Made by a program: the position numbers and the translations under genes. The notes under the pieces were generated by a model, which was given only the letters and a program-made list of their open reading frames with translations, was not told the DNA's origin and searched no databases. 64,000 nt of DNA from Chrysomallon squamiferum (taxonomy: Eukaryota > Mollusca > Gastropoda > Neomphalida > Peltospiridae): assembly GCA_012295275.1 (NCBI GenBank), contig CM022676.1:14114930-14178929 (forward strand). The letters are read 5' to 3'. Shown piece by piece: positions 35,772 to 48,905 of this stretch; positions within the stretch are counted from its first letter, which is position 1, and each line of letters starts with the position of its first letter.

Positions 35772-36147
35772 GGTTTCTGTTGATATCAAAGCAGAAGAAA
35801 ATTTTAACATTCAAGAGATCACTGACAAAAAACATGACACTGAAGATGTAGAAATTTCACAGTCTGTCAAAGATGGGATTGCTAATGAATCTTCACACAA
35901 TATGTCTGGTAACCATGGAAGTTCTGAAGATTACTCATATAATCAGACAAATGTAAAACCTGCAAATCAACCAGTCAGTAAAGATGTCTGTAAAGAACTC
36001 ACAAAATCTGAAGTTTGTCAACAGTCAGTCACTGATTTACTGAATAAAACTGATGTGAGCAACAATACTACCAGACAGAATTACAATAATGTTGATCATC
36101 AGAAAACAAAACATATTACTACTATTGATGTGAAAATCAAATTATAA
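35752..36147 (+). CDS. Possible long cytoplasmic tail of gene A in +1 frame
   Basis: The frame is open for 131 codons in an AT-rich context and is rich in Asp, Glu, Ser, Asn, Thr and Lys, as expected for a disordered cytoplasmic tail. It contains tyrosines in SEDYSYNQT and QNYNNVDH; the latter fits the pY-x-N pattern bound by Grb2-type SH2 domains. It begins exactly where the transmembrane exon ends, shifted by one base at an A5 run. It is either the real tail, with an extra A in this assembly or allele, or a former tail turned into 3' UTR. A candidate AATAAA follows at 36408-36413. Confidence 0.45.
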   Translation: MIKLQTEVSVDIKAEENFNIQEITDKKHDTEDVEISQSVKDGIANESSHNMSGNHGSSEDYSYNQTNVKPANQPVSKDVCKELTKSEVCQQSVTDLLNKTDVSNNTTRQNYNNVDHQKTKHITTIDVKIKL

Positions 36148-36407
36148 ACAAATGAAGCAGTTCCAAATTTAATTTGTTTTTTATTTGCTTCAGCTCAGTA
36201 TACTTAGCTACATTTTTCATTATTTCAGATAATTTCTAGATGCCAGTGATTGTTTCTGGATTCTGCTTAACTAATCAAGGAATAGCTTTATTTCTATCTT
36301 TTAATTCTGATATAGCAAAAAAAAAAAAAAAAAAAAAAACTTTTAAAAGAAGTTTATACTATGTTGACTGTTTTACTTGCACATTGAGTAATATGCTTAT
36401 TAACATA

Positions 36408-36413
36408 AATAAA
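36408..36413 (+). terminator. Candidate poly(A) signal, gene A transmembrane form
   Basis: AATAAA about 260 bases after the end of the long tail frame and about 640 bases after the short stop. It is plausible but AATAAA is common in this AT-rich DNA. Confidence 0.35.
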
Positions 36414-37067
36414 GTTACAGCTTGATGCCTGTCTTTCACACATTGCACACAGAGTGACATAAATACAAATATGCTGTTTTATTATACTGTAAAACCTTTT
36501 ATAAACACTTTTTAACAGTTTTGAATATAATGTTTGCAGTAAGAACTTCCATGACAGATTAATATATATTAACTAAAATTGTGAAAAATGTATTTTTTCT
36601 TTCATTCTTTCTTTTCTTCAACAGAGCATCACTATTACTATTATATACCTGGTTTTTTATATATGTAAAGTTTCACCAATACATATGTTGAACCCAGAAA
36701 TCACCAATTGTTGACCTGTGCTGTCAGTGTGTTTTGTTGTGGAATGTCCTGTACGGATGTTTTAATGAGACGGACCAGAATGTTTACATTTGATCTGATT
36801 ATATTTCTGATTTATTATCTGAAATTATAGTTTGTAAATTAGATATTACTGTTACTTGTCTAGTTTTAGTAATCAGATTACACCTTTTGCATCACCTTGT
36901 CCTTTGATATTATAGTAATAATAATATTATTATTAATATTATTATCTATTGGATATTTTTGTTTTTCTTTTTTAAAATGTTTTTTCTCCACTTCACTTGT
37001 TTTTACCATACTAAAGCTTAATTCATACACATTATTTGTTTTATTTATATAAATGTGTTTATATTAG

Positions 37068-37100
37068 AATCGACAACAACAGAAACAACACCATCAAGCA
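37068..37100 (+). CDS. Gene A alternative linker exon (Thr-rich)
   Basis: 33 bases between acceptor TATATTAG and donor GTAAGT, phase 1-1, encoding ESTTTETTPSS, a short mucin-like stalk. It lies 3' of the transmembrane exon, so it would be used only when that exon is skipped. It joins in frame to the Ig exon on one side and to 38352 on the other. Short and supported by phase and composition only. Confidence 0.55.
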
Positions 37101-38308
37101 GTAAGTGACATAACCACATTGTTAGCCCTAACCTTGTGCTAATCATTCATGTAACCTCAGTTCCCATTCCACTGTTCTTAATAAAACCATCTGAAATCTT
37201 TATATGCAAAACCACTAATTAAAAACTGGTCAAGAATGCATGAAAATGATTCTTTTCACAATATAAAATGATTTCATCTAATCAACACATTTCATTATTA
37301 AATTAACGTAAATTATGCAAGTTTATGGAATCTGAGTAAACACAGACTTAAGACAGCCATAACGAAGGTGTTTGACTCAGACAAAATGATGGATACCACT
37401 AACATGGATGATAGCAACATAGTGGTCATTGCTGACATCCTAGTCTAAGTAAAAGTCCTAGCCAATGTTATATGCATTCACTTTAACTGGTTAGTGGTAG
37501 ACAGTTAGAGTTCAGCCAGTCAGTGCAGAATCAGTGTTTTTTAACCTCTATTAATTTGGCTTACAAGCAGACAAAAACTTTATGAATTGCATGGAGAAAA
37601 AGATAAAGATTTGCTCATAAATGGAGTGTTGTTGTTTCTTTGATCATGAGTTTTTCTGTGAATTCATAACCTGCGCTTGTAAAACAGGATGTTTTAAACA
37701 CTCCACGTAGCACTTTCGCTTTCAGGGAAATCAAATATTTACAGCAGTTTCTTCTAATGAATATACATGTACAGGTCTGTATATATAAACATATATCTAT
37801 ATATCTAGCTATGTACCTATATATTAATGTATGTATGTATTCATATTTACAAGCATAATTCACACAGTTTTCTTAAATCACATTTAAATTGCAAATAACA
37901 TGTTTACCACAATACACTTCTTTGTAAATACAAAGAAACACTAATGAGTAAGAGTTAATCGTTCACTAGGGCAGTTCTTTGAGGACTGTATGCAATTATA
38001 TATTATGTAAAGAAGCCCTTCGCCTTACATAGACAGATGATGTATATCAAGTTAATTTTATTCCGCTTAAAGAACAACTTACTATTCTCTGTTTTCAGTT
38101 TTCGGAGGCTAATTTCAATTAAATCAATAGTCTGGGACCGCAAAAAAACCTTTGAGAAACAGGTTTTTACTGTTGTCAGCATTTGAATTTTTTGAAGGTC
38201 ATTAAGAACGAATATAAGTGCTTGACTGGGACAAGACTTTCACTTCTGGAGATAGACGTGCTTGAAAGATATGAGTATATGTGTGCTGCTAGATATTTGG
38301 TAGTAATT

Positions 38309-38313
38309 AAAGG

Positions 38314-38345
<32 letters not shown>

Positions 38346-38349
38346 TTTT
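38309..38349. repeat. (ATTT)n microsatellite forming a splice-acceptor tract
   Basis: ATTT repeats run up to the AG that opens the exon at 38352, so the repeat itself supplies the T-rich tract. Confidence 0.85.
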
Positions 38350-38351
38350 AG

Positions 38352-38406
38352 ATCAAATAAACGGAAGCGATTCCACATTTTCTTCAATGATTTATGTAAT
38401 AATCAC
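38352..38406 (+). CDS. Gene A alternative exon: start of GPI-type anchor signal
   Basis: 55 bases, phase 1 in and phase 2 out, donor GTAAGT. It encodes NQINGSDSTFSSMIYVIIT. Small residues (G-S-D-S) that could serve as omega site precede a short spacer and the first half of a hydrophobic segment. The acceptor follows directly after an (ATTT)n microsatellite that forms its pyrimidine-rich tract. Confidence 0.55.
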
Positions 38407-38781
38407 GTAAGTAGTCTTGTAACTATTTTCTTTTTATTAGTTATTTTATTGTAATATTAATTTTATCAGCTTTCCTCTCAGTATATCTGCATGTATTATC
38501 TGTACCTATGTCTAGTATCGCTCAGTCTGTTTGTTTCTGTTATTCTGTATATCTACTTTTCTGTCGGACCGTCTTCAAGTACTTGTGTATGTATGTATAT
38601 ATGTATTATCTATATGTACATGTAAAGATGTGCCTGTATCAGTGTATGTAATGATGTCTATCTACATAGGTTGTCTTTTTTGATGTCTGTGTACCTTTCT
38701 TGTCTGTGTCTGTGCTTATCTATTTCCGTGTGTCTAATAATTCTTTGTTTATCATTTTATCTTTATTTTATCTTTCTTCAG

Positions 38782-38818
38782 GTTTATCAACACTTTAGTC
38801 ATCACTGGTTTGCTGTAG
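38782..38818 (+). CDS. Gene A alternative last exon: hydrophobic C-terminus and stop
   Basis: Acceptor TTTCTTCAG; phase 2 entry completes Thr, then FINTLVITGLL and a TAG at 38816-38818. With the previous exon the protein ends in a continuous hydrophobic tail (MIYVIITFINTLVITGLL) with no charged residue after it. That is the hallmark of a GPI-attachment signal, although an extreme C-terminal membrane helix is also possible. The complete isoform (exons at 32932, 33849, 37068, 38352, 38782) is in frame and 166 residues long. Confidence 0.55.
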
Positions 38819-41269
<2,451 letters not shown>

Positions 41270-41324
41270 ATGGCGCCATTGAGATATTTACTAGTTTCTG
41301 TCATGATTGTTACATGTAGTACAG
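41270..41324 (+). pseudogene. Decayed signal-peptide exon upstream of gene B
   Basis: ATG at 41270 opens a signal peptide (MAPLRYLLVSVMIVTCST) closely parallel to that of the next exon at 41667. Its upstream 100 bases are also similar (GTACCCGCAAGAAACAAG versus GTACCCGAAAGAAACAAA). At the exon end the donor reads GGAAGT instead of GTAAGT, so normal splicing is lost. This is a tandem duplicate of promoter and first exon. Confidence 0.7.
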
Positions 41325-41412
41325 GGAAGTTTCATTCATTTATTTTTTTATTTGGTTATTCATTTATTTATTTATTCATTTGTATTATTCAGATTTATGC
41401 CGGTTAGAGCCG

Positions 41413-41460
<48 letters not shown>

Positions 41461-41666
41461 TAGTTATTCATCTTGTTTATCTGTTTTTATTATTTTTGAT
41501 TTTAGTCTTGAGAAGAATGAGATATTTTATACCTTAACCGAGATAGAAGTAGACGCTTTATTACAGTGAGAGCGCTGAAGTAATAACGTGACCGAGTAAG
41601 ATAACCTAGATAGACTGGCTATAACTTGTGTACCCGAAAGAAACAAAGTAAATCACAACATACACT

Positions 41667-41721
41667 ATGGCGATAGTGGGATACATACTTGTTTCTGCTT
41701 TGATTGTTGGCTATTGTTTAG
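41667..41721 (+). CDS. Gene B exon 1: signal peptide
   Basis: ATG at 41667 begins MAIVGYILVSALIVGYCL, a compact signal peptide, followed by donor GTAAGT at 41722. It is 55 bases and leaves phase 1, matching the Ig exons downstream (43543, 44073, 46093, 47631, 48906). The upstream 100 bases are shared with the decayed exon at 41270, marking a duplicated promoter. The product is a secreted or cell-surface multi-Ig protein whose C-terminus is not visible because the exon row enters the gap at 51398. Confidence 0.78.
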
Positions 41722-41955
41722 GTAAGTTTTATTATTACTATGTAATTCATACATTGAAACAAATATGTTAGATATTACAGATAAAAACTGTGTACTGAAA
41801 AGTTATTCAGTCTGTGCCCTGGTTAAAACTAGTTTGGTGTATATTATTTAAACTGCACGTCGTCTCTGTGAAAAGTGAATGAATCGGACTATGAAGTCCC
41901 ATAAACTGTAAGGAACGTTAAACATATCAGATTTGCGACGTATATTTTTATGATA

Positions 41956-42016
<61 letters not shown>

Positions 42017-43379
42017 GAACAATAATAATAATAATAATGATATTAATAATAATAATAATAATAACAATTATGTAATAAATATATAAAGAACAGAAAGAGA
42101 TGCGATTAAGATTTTGTTTTATTTCGATGTTGTGAAGTGCAGTGTTCTACAGTGATAGTAAAATATATAGTGACAGCTAGTATACTGTTATAATGTTACA
42201 GCTCATTGATACACTGAGTATGAAAAGTCTTGTATGTGATGTAAATGTTTTAAATGTATACTCTGTTATTAGCAGATATACGTCCTTATATTAATGTTGA
42301 ATATTGTTATCAGTGCATTTGCAGAATTACACTGTACAGCTATCTGAATTATTCATTTCTTCATTTGTTCTTCAAGGTAAATGTTTCTTGTGTTTATATA
42401 TTTATATATAATTATTTACCTATATTGGTAATTAATATAAGCTAAATCGTACCACTAACAATTAATCACTTGCAATACCATTTAGCGAATATTTTAGTCA
42501 AAACAAATATTTTAGAAACATGTGACAGAGACAGGAAGTATTATTTTTGTAGAAAGAAAGAGCTAATTTTCTATAACAAATGAAAAGTAACTACACTGAC
42601 TGTACTTCATTCAGTTTTATCTAATTTATCGTGAATGCAGTTAATTAATTAAAAGACTGAAAGACATAAACAAATTCCCCGACAAAAAAAAAAAAAAAAA
42701 AAAAAAAGACTTACGCTTAGATTATATTTCACATAATGGAGTTGTCGGAAATGATCTACTGAAATACTTCAAATTGTTACTCTAAAAAATTATCTTCGAG
42801 AAACAAAAAATCATTGAATAATTAAGAGCAAGAAAACAAATCTACGGCAAAATGTGTATAACAGTTATTCTTATCACTATTGCAATCCGGACACCATTTG
42901 TAATCTATCTATCTATCTATCTATCTATCTATAATTTTGTTTTCGTGAATAAATTTCCTTGTTCAAACTAAAGTAATGTACGTAACAGTATACCAAGTGA
43001 AATTATTAGATAACCAATTTTATAATTACTGACTGTACAATAGCACATAACACATTAAAATCAAATTGATATACGTACTCTTACACTGTTCTTTATTCAG
43101 AACATTATATATCTTTATAATATCTGGTTTCAGTTGACAGTTATCACTGTAGTGACCAGTTAGTACAGTGTGTAATGAATGATAATTAAAATCGTGAATA
43201 GTTTCATAGATTTTTACTGTGAATCACTAAATAATTCAAACTTCTAGAGGACTGTATGGTAGTATACGTGCAAAATATATTGTATTATGTCAGGTTGACG
43301 GCCGAATACATTGGAAAAATGTTAGACACTGAATATCTGAAATAATTAACATGCGGTTTGAATCATTTTAGGTAAGACA

Positions 43380-43444
<65 letters not shown>

Positions 43445-43542
43445 TAAAAAATAATTTAAAAAACTATTTAATTTTTTCAAATCTCCATTTTTTTTTTTTT
43501 TGAATAATGTATTCATTTATTACTTAATTGTTTTCCGTACAG
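41722..43542. other. Gene B intron 1
   Basis: AT-rich, with (AAT)n at about 41950-42065 and 43381-43443 and (ATCT)n at about 42906-42932. No additional exon is recognised. Confidence 0.55.
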
Positions 43543-43902
43543 GTGTATCATTGAAGATATCTGGTTCTTTGTCTTATGCAGTGTTGAATGAGAAATTTAC
43601 ATTTACTTGTTCTGTGTCACAGGCTGCTGGTCTTAGTGATCTGATACTATTTTATAAACTAAAACCTGGAGGTCATAAACAGCTGCTAGGTTCTCTCTAT
43701 CAGACTGTTGATAGTTGTTCTTTATTCAATCGTGCTACTGGCTACACTCCAGTGTGTGGAGAAGGGATAGACGTTGGATCATCAAGTGTAAAGAACTACA
43801 CGCTGACCATAAACAGAACTTCAGCTGATGATGAAGCACTTTGGTGGTGTCAACTGAATACAGCTTTAAACAAGAGCAACAATTTTACTTTACCTGTTTA
43901 CT
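43543..43902 (+). CDS. Gene B Ig exon 1: V-like N-terminal domain
   Basis: Acceptor TTCCGTACAG, donor GTAAGT, 360 bases, phase 1-1, no stop. It starts VSLKISGSLSYAVLNEKFTF with the strand-B cysteine (TFTCSVSQ), then LILFYKLKPGG in place of a strand-C tryptophan, two extra cysteines (VDSC and PVCGE), and the strand-F motif ADDEALWWCQL. Four cysteines suggest a second intradomain disulfide. There are several N-glycosylation sequons (NYT, NRT, NKS, NFT). It resembles the domain at 46093, which begins in the same way, and the broken minus-strand exon at 55910, so it belongs to the family's membrane-distal domain type. Confidence 0.85.
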
Positions 43903-44072
43903 GTAAGTAATTATCATATTAACTAAACAAGTATTGGAATTTTAATCATTTTAAACATTAAACTAAATAAAATGATATTAATTTGTGTCCGTGTAACATC
44001 AAATAAAATTACATTTCCATACGTAGACTGTAGATAATGTTTATTAAATATTATTCTAATTTTATTACTTAG

Positions 44073-44333
44073 ATGGTCCAGACTCTGTTACACTCAGTTT
44101 AACATCACCTGTTGAAGTGGTAGAAGGACACAGTCTCAGTGTTGACTGTGTTGCTGTGTGTAAGCCAAGCTGTTCCTACTCGTGGAAGCTGGGAAATGAT
44201 GAACTCACATCAAACTCTCAACTGAGACTGTCAAACATCAGCAGGAATGAAGCAGGAAATGTTTACACGTGTACAGTGACACACTCTGAAACAAAACAGT
44301 CTGAAAGTAACACTGTAACACTGACTGTCTTCT
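44073..44333 (+). CDS. Gene B Ig exon 2
   Basis: Acceptor TTATTACTTAG, donor GTGAGT, 261 bases, phase 1-1. A compact I/C2-type domain of about 87 residues: EGHSLSVDCVAVC, then SYSWKLGNDEL (tryptophan), RLSNISRNEAGNVYTCTV (strand F) and the final strand SNTVTLTVF. An extra cysteine pair (AVCKPSC) precedes the tryptophan. It joins in frame after the exon at 43543. Two degraded copies of its 3' end follow at about 44401 and 44521. Confidence 0.85.
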
Positions 44334-44400
44334 GTGAGTTACTCAGATTTTTCTTTGATATTATTAACATCGTTAAAATTTAATAGATAGCATTTCAATC

Positions 44401-44587
44401 AGCATAAGTCTAAAACAAAAGAGACTAAAAGTAACCAGTTGACACTGACAGCTTATTGTGAGCTATATTTTTAAATATCTATTTAATTTTGAGTCTCGTT
44501 TTCACTAGTATTAAATTACAGTAACAACACCGAAACAAAACAGTCTGAAAGAAACAACTTCGGACTGACAATTTACTTTGAGTTATT
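44401..44587 (+). pseudogene. Two decayed tandem copies of the Ig exon 2 tail
   Basis: 44401-44466 and 44521-44587 each repeat the end of the exon at 44073 (the GAAACAAAACAGTCTGAAAG block and final strand) together with the exon/intron border. The first keeps GTGAGC as donor; the second has TTGAGT and lost it. Spacing is about 120-125 bases, as for a local tandem triplication of the exon tail plus the start of the intron. They lack the first cysteine and tryptophan and cannot fold as Ig domains. Confidence 0.7.
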
Positions 44588-44762
44588 CAAGTTTCATTGC
44601 AAAACATGAATGTTTAACAGTATTTACCTCTAATTGACTGAACTTAATGGAGTATTGATTTTAATCTCTTCTTGTTTTAAATTTAAATGCAAAGCTTAGT
44701 TAATTGTTACAAGATTAGACTCAATAATTTTAGTAATACATAACAGTGCTTTTGTCACATTT

Positions 44763-44776
44763 ATTATTATTATTAT

Positions 44777-44849
<73 letters not shown>

Positions 44850-44850
44850 T
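44763..44850. repeat. (ATT)n/(AGT)n microsatellite
   Basis: ATT repeats turning into about 24 AGT repeats within the intron after Ig exon 2. Confidence 0.95.
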
Positions 44851-45342
44851 TAGTTTTAGTAGTAGTATTCTTGAATCTTGTTTGATAGTAAATGTATCAA
44901 AAGGTTATAAATTTCTAGGAATAAACAACATTCATAAGAAAAAAACAGTCTGAATAAGAAACCTTTGATGGGAATGCTAATCATAATTCATGAAGAAAAA
45001 AAAAGTATACATAAGTGGAAAAGAAATAAAACGAATAAATTAAAAATATGCTTAAGAGAGATCTAATCAGAAGATATTAATTAACTTCATTAAAGAAATG
45101 AGAAGAACAATATTTTTGTGATTGTAATAAATTTAATTATTATATTTTATTTATATTACTCTTTTATATTAATAACGAGTTTATGCATCAGATAAACTGC
45201 AAATATTCCCAATCTCTTACTGCTTTTTTTCATAAAAAAACGTCAAAGCAGAATGAAAAAAATAAATTACTGATTTGCTCGTACGAGTTTTCTATAATAT
45301 ATTTTTCAAACAGTAATCAATTACTGAGCTCTTTCATTTCAG

Positions 45343-45604
45343 TTCATCTCCAGCTGTTTCAGGAACAACGTTTCCTGTGTTTGAAGGTGACACTGTCACA
45401 CTGAACTGTTCTACAACTGGTGGGAACCCAAAACCAAATCTGAACTGGACATGTTATAATCCTGTACACTGCTCTGACAGAGAAGAAACCAGAACATGTA
45501 CAATATCTTTCATAGCTAACAGGACTCAGCTAACTGTTTACCACAGTAGAAATCAAAACCAGGAAAATAAGACAATACGAAATGATGAGAAAAACAAGAA
45601 ATAA
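45343..45604 (+). pseudogene. Truncated Ig exon 3
   Basis: A good acceptor (TTTCATTTCAG) leads into an Ig start: FEGDTVTLNCSTTGGNPKPN, then LNWTCYNPVHCSD with the tryptophan. The acceptor puts this frame in phase 2, not phase 1. After NRTQL the expected strand-F Tyr-x-Cys is missing and the frame runs into low-complexity A-rich sequence and a stop at 45602-45604, without a donor. The second half is lost, so this is a dead exon. Confidence 0.65.
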
Positions 45605-46092
45605 CAATAAAACAAACAAACACGAAAAGAACAGTGAAGATTTTTTTATTTAAAAACATAAACACACACACAAACACACACACACCCACAAACACACACA
45701 CACACACACGAACAGAAAGACATGGAGAGAGAACACGCACAGATAGACAGATACATACATCATTTCCAAATAAGGAATATTAATAAAGCATTCAAACAAT
45801 TTTATTGATTATTATTCATTTAAACAGTTACGTTTGGTATTTGTTATTTATTTTTGTTTTATGTATATGTTTGTGTTTGTGTGTGTGTGCGCGCGCGCGC
45901 GCGCGTATGTGTGTGTGTATTTCTAGACAGACAGAGAGATAGATGTAGATAGTAATAACATTTCATATTTTTCTATTTTTCTTATTTCTTTAGTATAATT
46001 TAATTTAATGTTATTTTATTTTATTTTATTTTATTTCATTTTATACATCGTGTCTTTACTTTATTAATATAATTACTGAAAATGTTTTTTAG
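45605..46092. other. Intron with alternating purine-pyrimidine tract
   Basis: (CA)n near 45660-45710 and a (GT)n-(GC)n-(GT)n tract at about 45876-45922, with a pure (GC)n core near 45890-45905. It is followed by (ATTTT)n near 46010-46040. No exon. Confidence 0.6.
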
Positions 46093-46398
46093 GTTTTGTA
46101 AACCTTTCTGGTTTTCCCTCTGCTGTGTTCAGACAAAGCTACACATTCCAGTGTTCTGTGTCAGGCAGCATCACTTTACCTGTCAGCTTTGTAAGAAATA
46201 AAAATATTATTTGTACAGTTCTGTCATCTTGCCATCAAGTTGATCCTGATCCTGGTTACTCTTGTACATGTGCTGGTCAGACTGGAACTTCTACACTCTT
46301 CAATCTGACAATAAACAGTGTCAGTCTTGTAGATGAAGCTAAGTGGACATGTACATATGATGGAAGTATTAGCAACAATTGTTATTTACAAGTTTTCA
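46093..46398 (+). CDS. Gene B Ig exon 4: second V-like N-terminal-type domain
   Basis: Acceptor TGTTTTTTAG, donor GTAAGT, 306 bases, phase 1-1, open. It begins FVNLSGFPSAVFRQSYTFQC, parallel to the exon at 43543 (VSLKISGSLSYAVLNEKFTF). Extra cysteines (IICTV, SSCHQ, YSCTCAG) and strand-F DEAKWTCTYDG follow. Its opening Gly-Phe-Val would arise naturally if it were spliced directly to the signal exon at 41667. It may therefore be an alternative first domain rather than the third or fourth domain of a long chain. Confidence 0.82.
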
Positions 46399-47630
46399 GT
46401 AAGTTATTTGTTTTTAATTTGATTAAGTACTTTTTATTATTTTATGTTGTACTTTAGTGTAGTAATTATTAGTTGCAATTTATACACAATAACAATTTTA
46501 TTCAACAGATACATCAAACATTTCAAAATGAAAAGATGAATATATTCACCGAAATGTGTTAGGCAAACATTTATCAGCAAACAAAAATAAAATAATTAGG
46601 TTTTTTTCTGTTTAAAACTTTTTAAACAAACTACAAATTTATGATCACACGAATAAAAAACAAAATCAATCATTATGTGTCATAATAATGGAAATATTAA
46701 GCTGAACATAGTATAGTTAAATAGAATATTTTGTATTCTGATATTTAATCTATGACATTTTATTAATTTATGTCAGAAAAAGAAACAATTGATATAAACT
46801 ATACATATCTGAATCAAACAACAAAACTTTTTAAAAGAAGTGGTGTTGTTTTTTTTGCACTGAAATTTAGTATGTTTTGACAAATGTAAGAACATTTGCT
46901 CCTGAATTATTAAATGAAGTAGATTTAACTGAGCTTCATAAAAGGCTGTATTCTTTCTCAATAGTGTACATCAGTCTTTATGTTAAACTCAGTGTACTAA
47001 AGAGAAGGTGATAAAATGACTACTAGTTCAAGGCTGTGCACAAAAAGAGAATATACTGATGAGCTGCACTGAAAACAACTGATAATTTCTCTCAAGAATA
47101 ATAGTTAATGGTGTTAGGTGTTCAAGCATAGTTTGTCAATTGCTTTAATAATCTTGACATACTAAACACTTACACAGTTGTAGATAGTGCATGACTAATT
47201 CACCATCAAACATCAAGTAAATTATAAGCAAATAGATGTTCAGCAATGAATGCAGGAATAAAATAACTCATACTTAGCTATTCAGTTTTGTTTTGTTTTT
47301 GTGTAATGGATTATAATTCAAATTAATGTTCATATATTTCCTGGGATTTTGTGGAGGTAGATTGAAAGCAAACAAACTCTATGACTATGTAGGTCTTATT
47401 CAACAACCAGTCCGGACAAATTCCAAGACAGCTGTTGATACACTAAGAAATCTGAGCAGCTCACAGACCGAAAGACCTAGACATGAGCTGATCACTTGGA
47501 CCAGTGAAAACTGACCACTGGTGAAAACCTGTTAGCTGGAAAGATAATGATGAATTTGCCATTTTGGTTCCACCGAACTGCATGTACAATGACTTGCCTC
47601 ATAAACATTCCATATATTTATATTTTTCAG
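46399..47630. other. Gene B intron between Ig exons 4 and 5
   Basis: No exon recognised. The interval of about 47330-47560 is richer in GC and open for about 60 codons, but has no splice context or known domain and may be an old repeat. Confidence 0.45.
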
Positions 47631-47969
47631 CTCCAGTTAATTATACAATCACAGAAGTTTCTGGATCAAGACCAAACTCATTTAACATCACTGAGGGAAA
47701 CTCTGCTGTTTTTACCTGTGTTGTACAGGGAGCCAAACCAGCACCGACTGTTTCACAGATCTTGTGGTACGTAGACAGTAACAAGCTTCCTGTCAGCATC
47801 ACTGGATCTCCCACTACTACTGACAGACTGACAACATTAAATGTGACGTACACAGCCAGCAGAGAACATGATGGTCAGAAAGATTTCTGTGCTACTGAAA
47901 ATAACTTGATGATTGACCAAAGTATCCCTGCTGTCAACTCAAGCAACAAAATTGGATTAGTAATTCAAA
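47631..47969 (+). CDS. Gene B Ig exon 5
   Basis: Acceptor TATTTTTCAG, donor GTAATT, 339 bases, phase 1-1. It encodes PVNYTITEVSG, ITEGNSAVFTCVVQGAKP (strand B), SQILWYVDSN (strand C tryptophan), then LTTLNVTYTASREHDGQKDF with FCATEN (strand F). The proline-containing start is typical of a membrane-proximal or middle Ig domain. The length is slightly above a standard Ig domain because of an extended C-terminal loop. No lesion. Confidence 0.82.
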
Positions 47970-48905
47970 GTAATTATTTATTTTATTTTTACAAATTTAG
48001 AAATCTCCCATTTATTTCAACAAATGAAATATGACTGACATTAACATAACATTAGAAGTGCAAATTCACATCAGTAATTCATATCTTAAAGTTTAGTCAA
48101 AATAATTATGAAGATTGTTTAAAATATCTGTTTGGTGTGTGTGTGCGTGTGATTTATATGTGAATGCACTTGTAACATTGCCGTATGTTTTTATTTCTAT
48201 TAGTACAGTTACTCGAGTTAAACAGATTACAAAACATGATTGAACATAAACTGTATTATATTCATAATTATTCACTGTTGTGAAATTTTGTTATGTCATG
48301 AAAAAACTAGGACTGCCCGAAAATACAGTTAAATAATTTAAAAAAAACTTTAACCGGAATTAACTTTTTCATTTTCTAGTACTGCTTATGATATTGAAAC
48401 TAAATAAAGTATGAAAATAGTTTTCACTTGATCTGAACTTGAGAGTTATGAATTGAATACCATTGTGTTTTAAGTGTCAGTAGTTTAAAGGATTCTTGTT
48501 TCAAAAAACAAAAATGAAATAGTTTTTTGTTACTTGTTAATTATCAGTAAATTCTATCAGGAGTATTACGATCACTGCATTTAACTGAATTAATAATTTC
48601 TGTTACATATCAGTTTTATTATATGAACAAAATTATCGTATTATAATAAAACTTTTATAAACTTAGTTCATTATTAACAAACTAACAAGAAAAGAGGAAT
48701 GATCACTGTTATCACCGTACATAGAATACACTAACTAATATGTGAAGAGTAGATTTCTGTAGATATTTGACTTCATTCTGGTTCAGAAGTGACAGAACTG
48801 AACTGAAATAACAGTTTTCCTATGTTTATTTAACGGTCAGGTAATTATTAAATAATTCAATTAAATTTAACATATTTTTATTAATATGAAATGTTCTGCT
48901 TGCAG
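47970..48905. other. Gene B intron between Ig exons 5 and 6
   Basis: AT-rich, nothing recognised apart from a short (GT)n near 48135. Confidence 0.5.

Noticed and set aside
47326-47514. 62-residue plus-strand frame in a gene B intron
   Set aside because: The ATG-led hydrophobic start is too short for a signal peptide and no domain or splice border fits.
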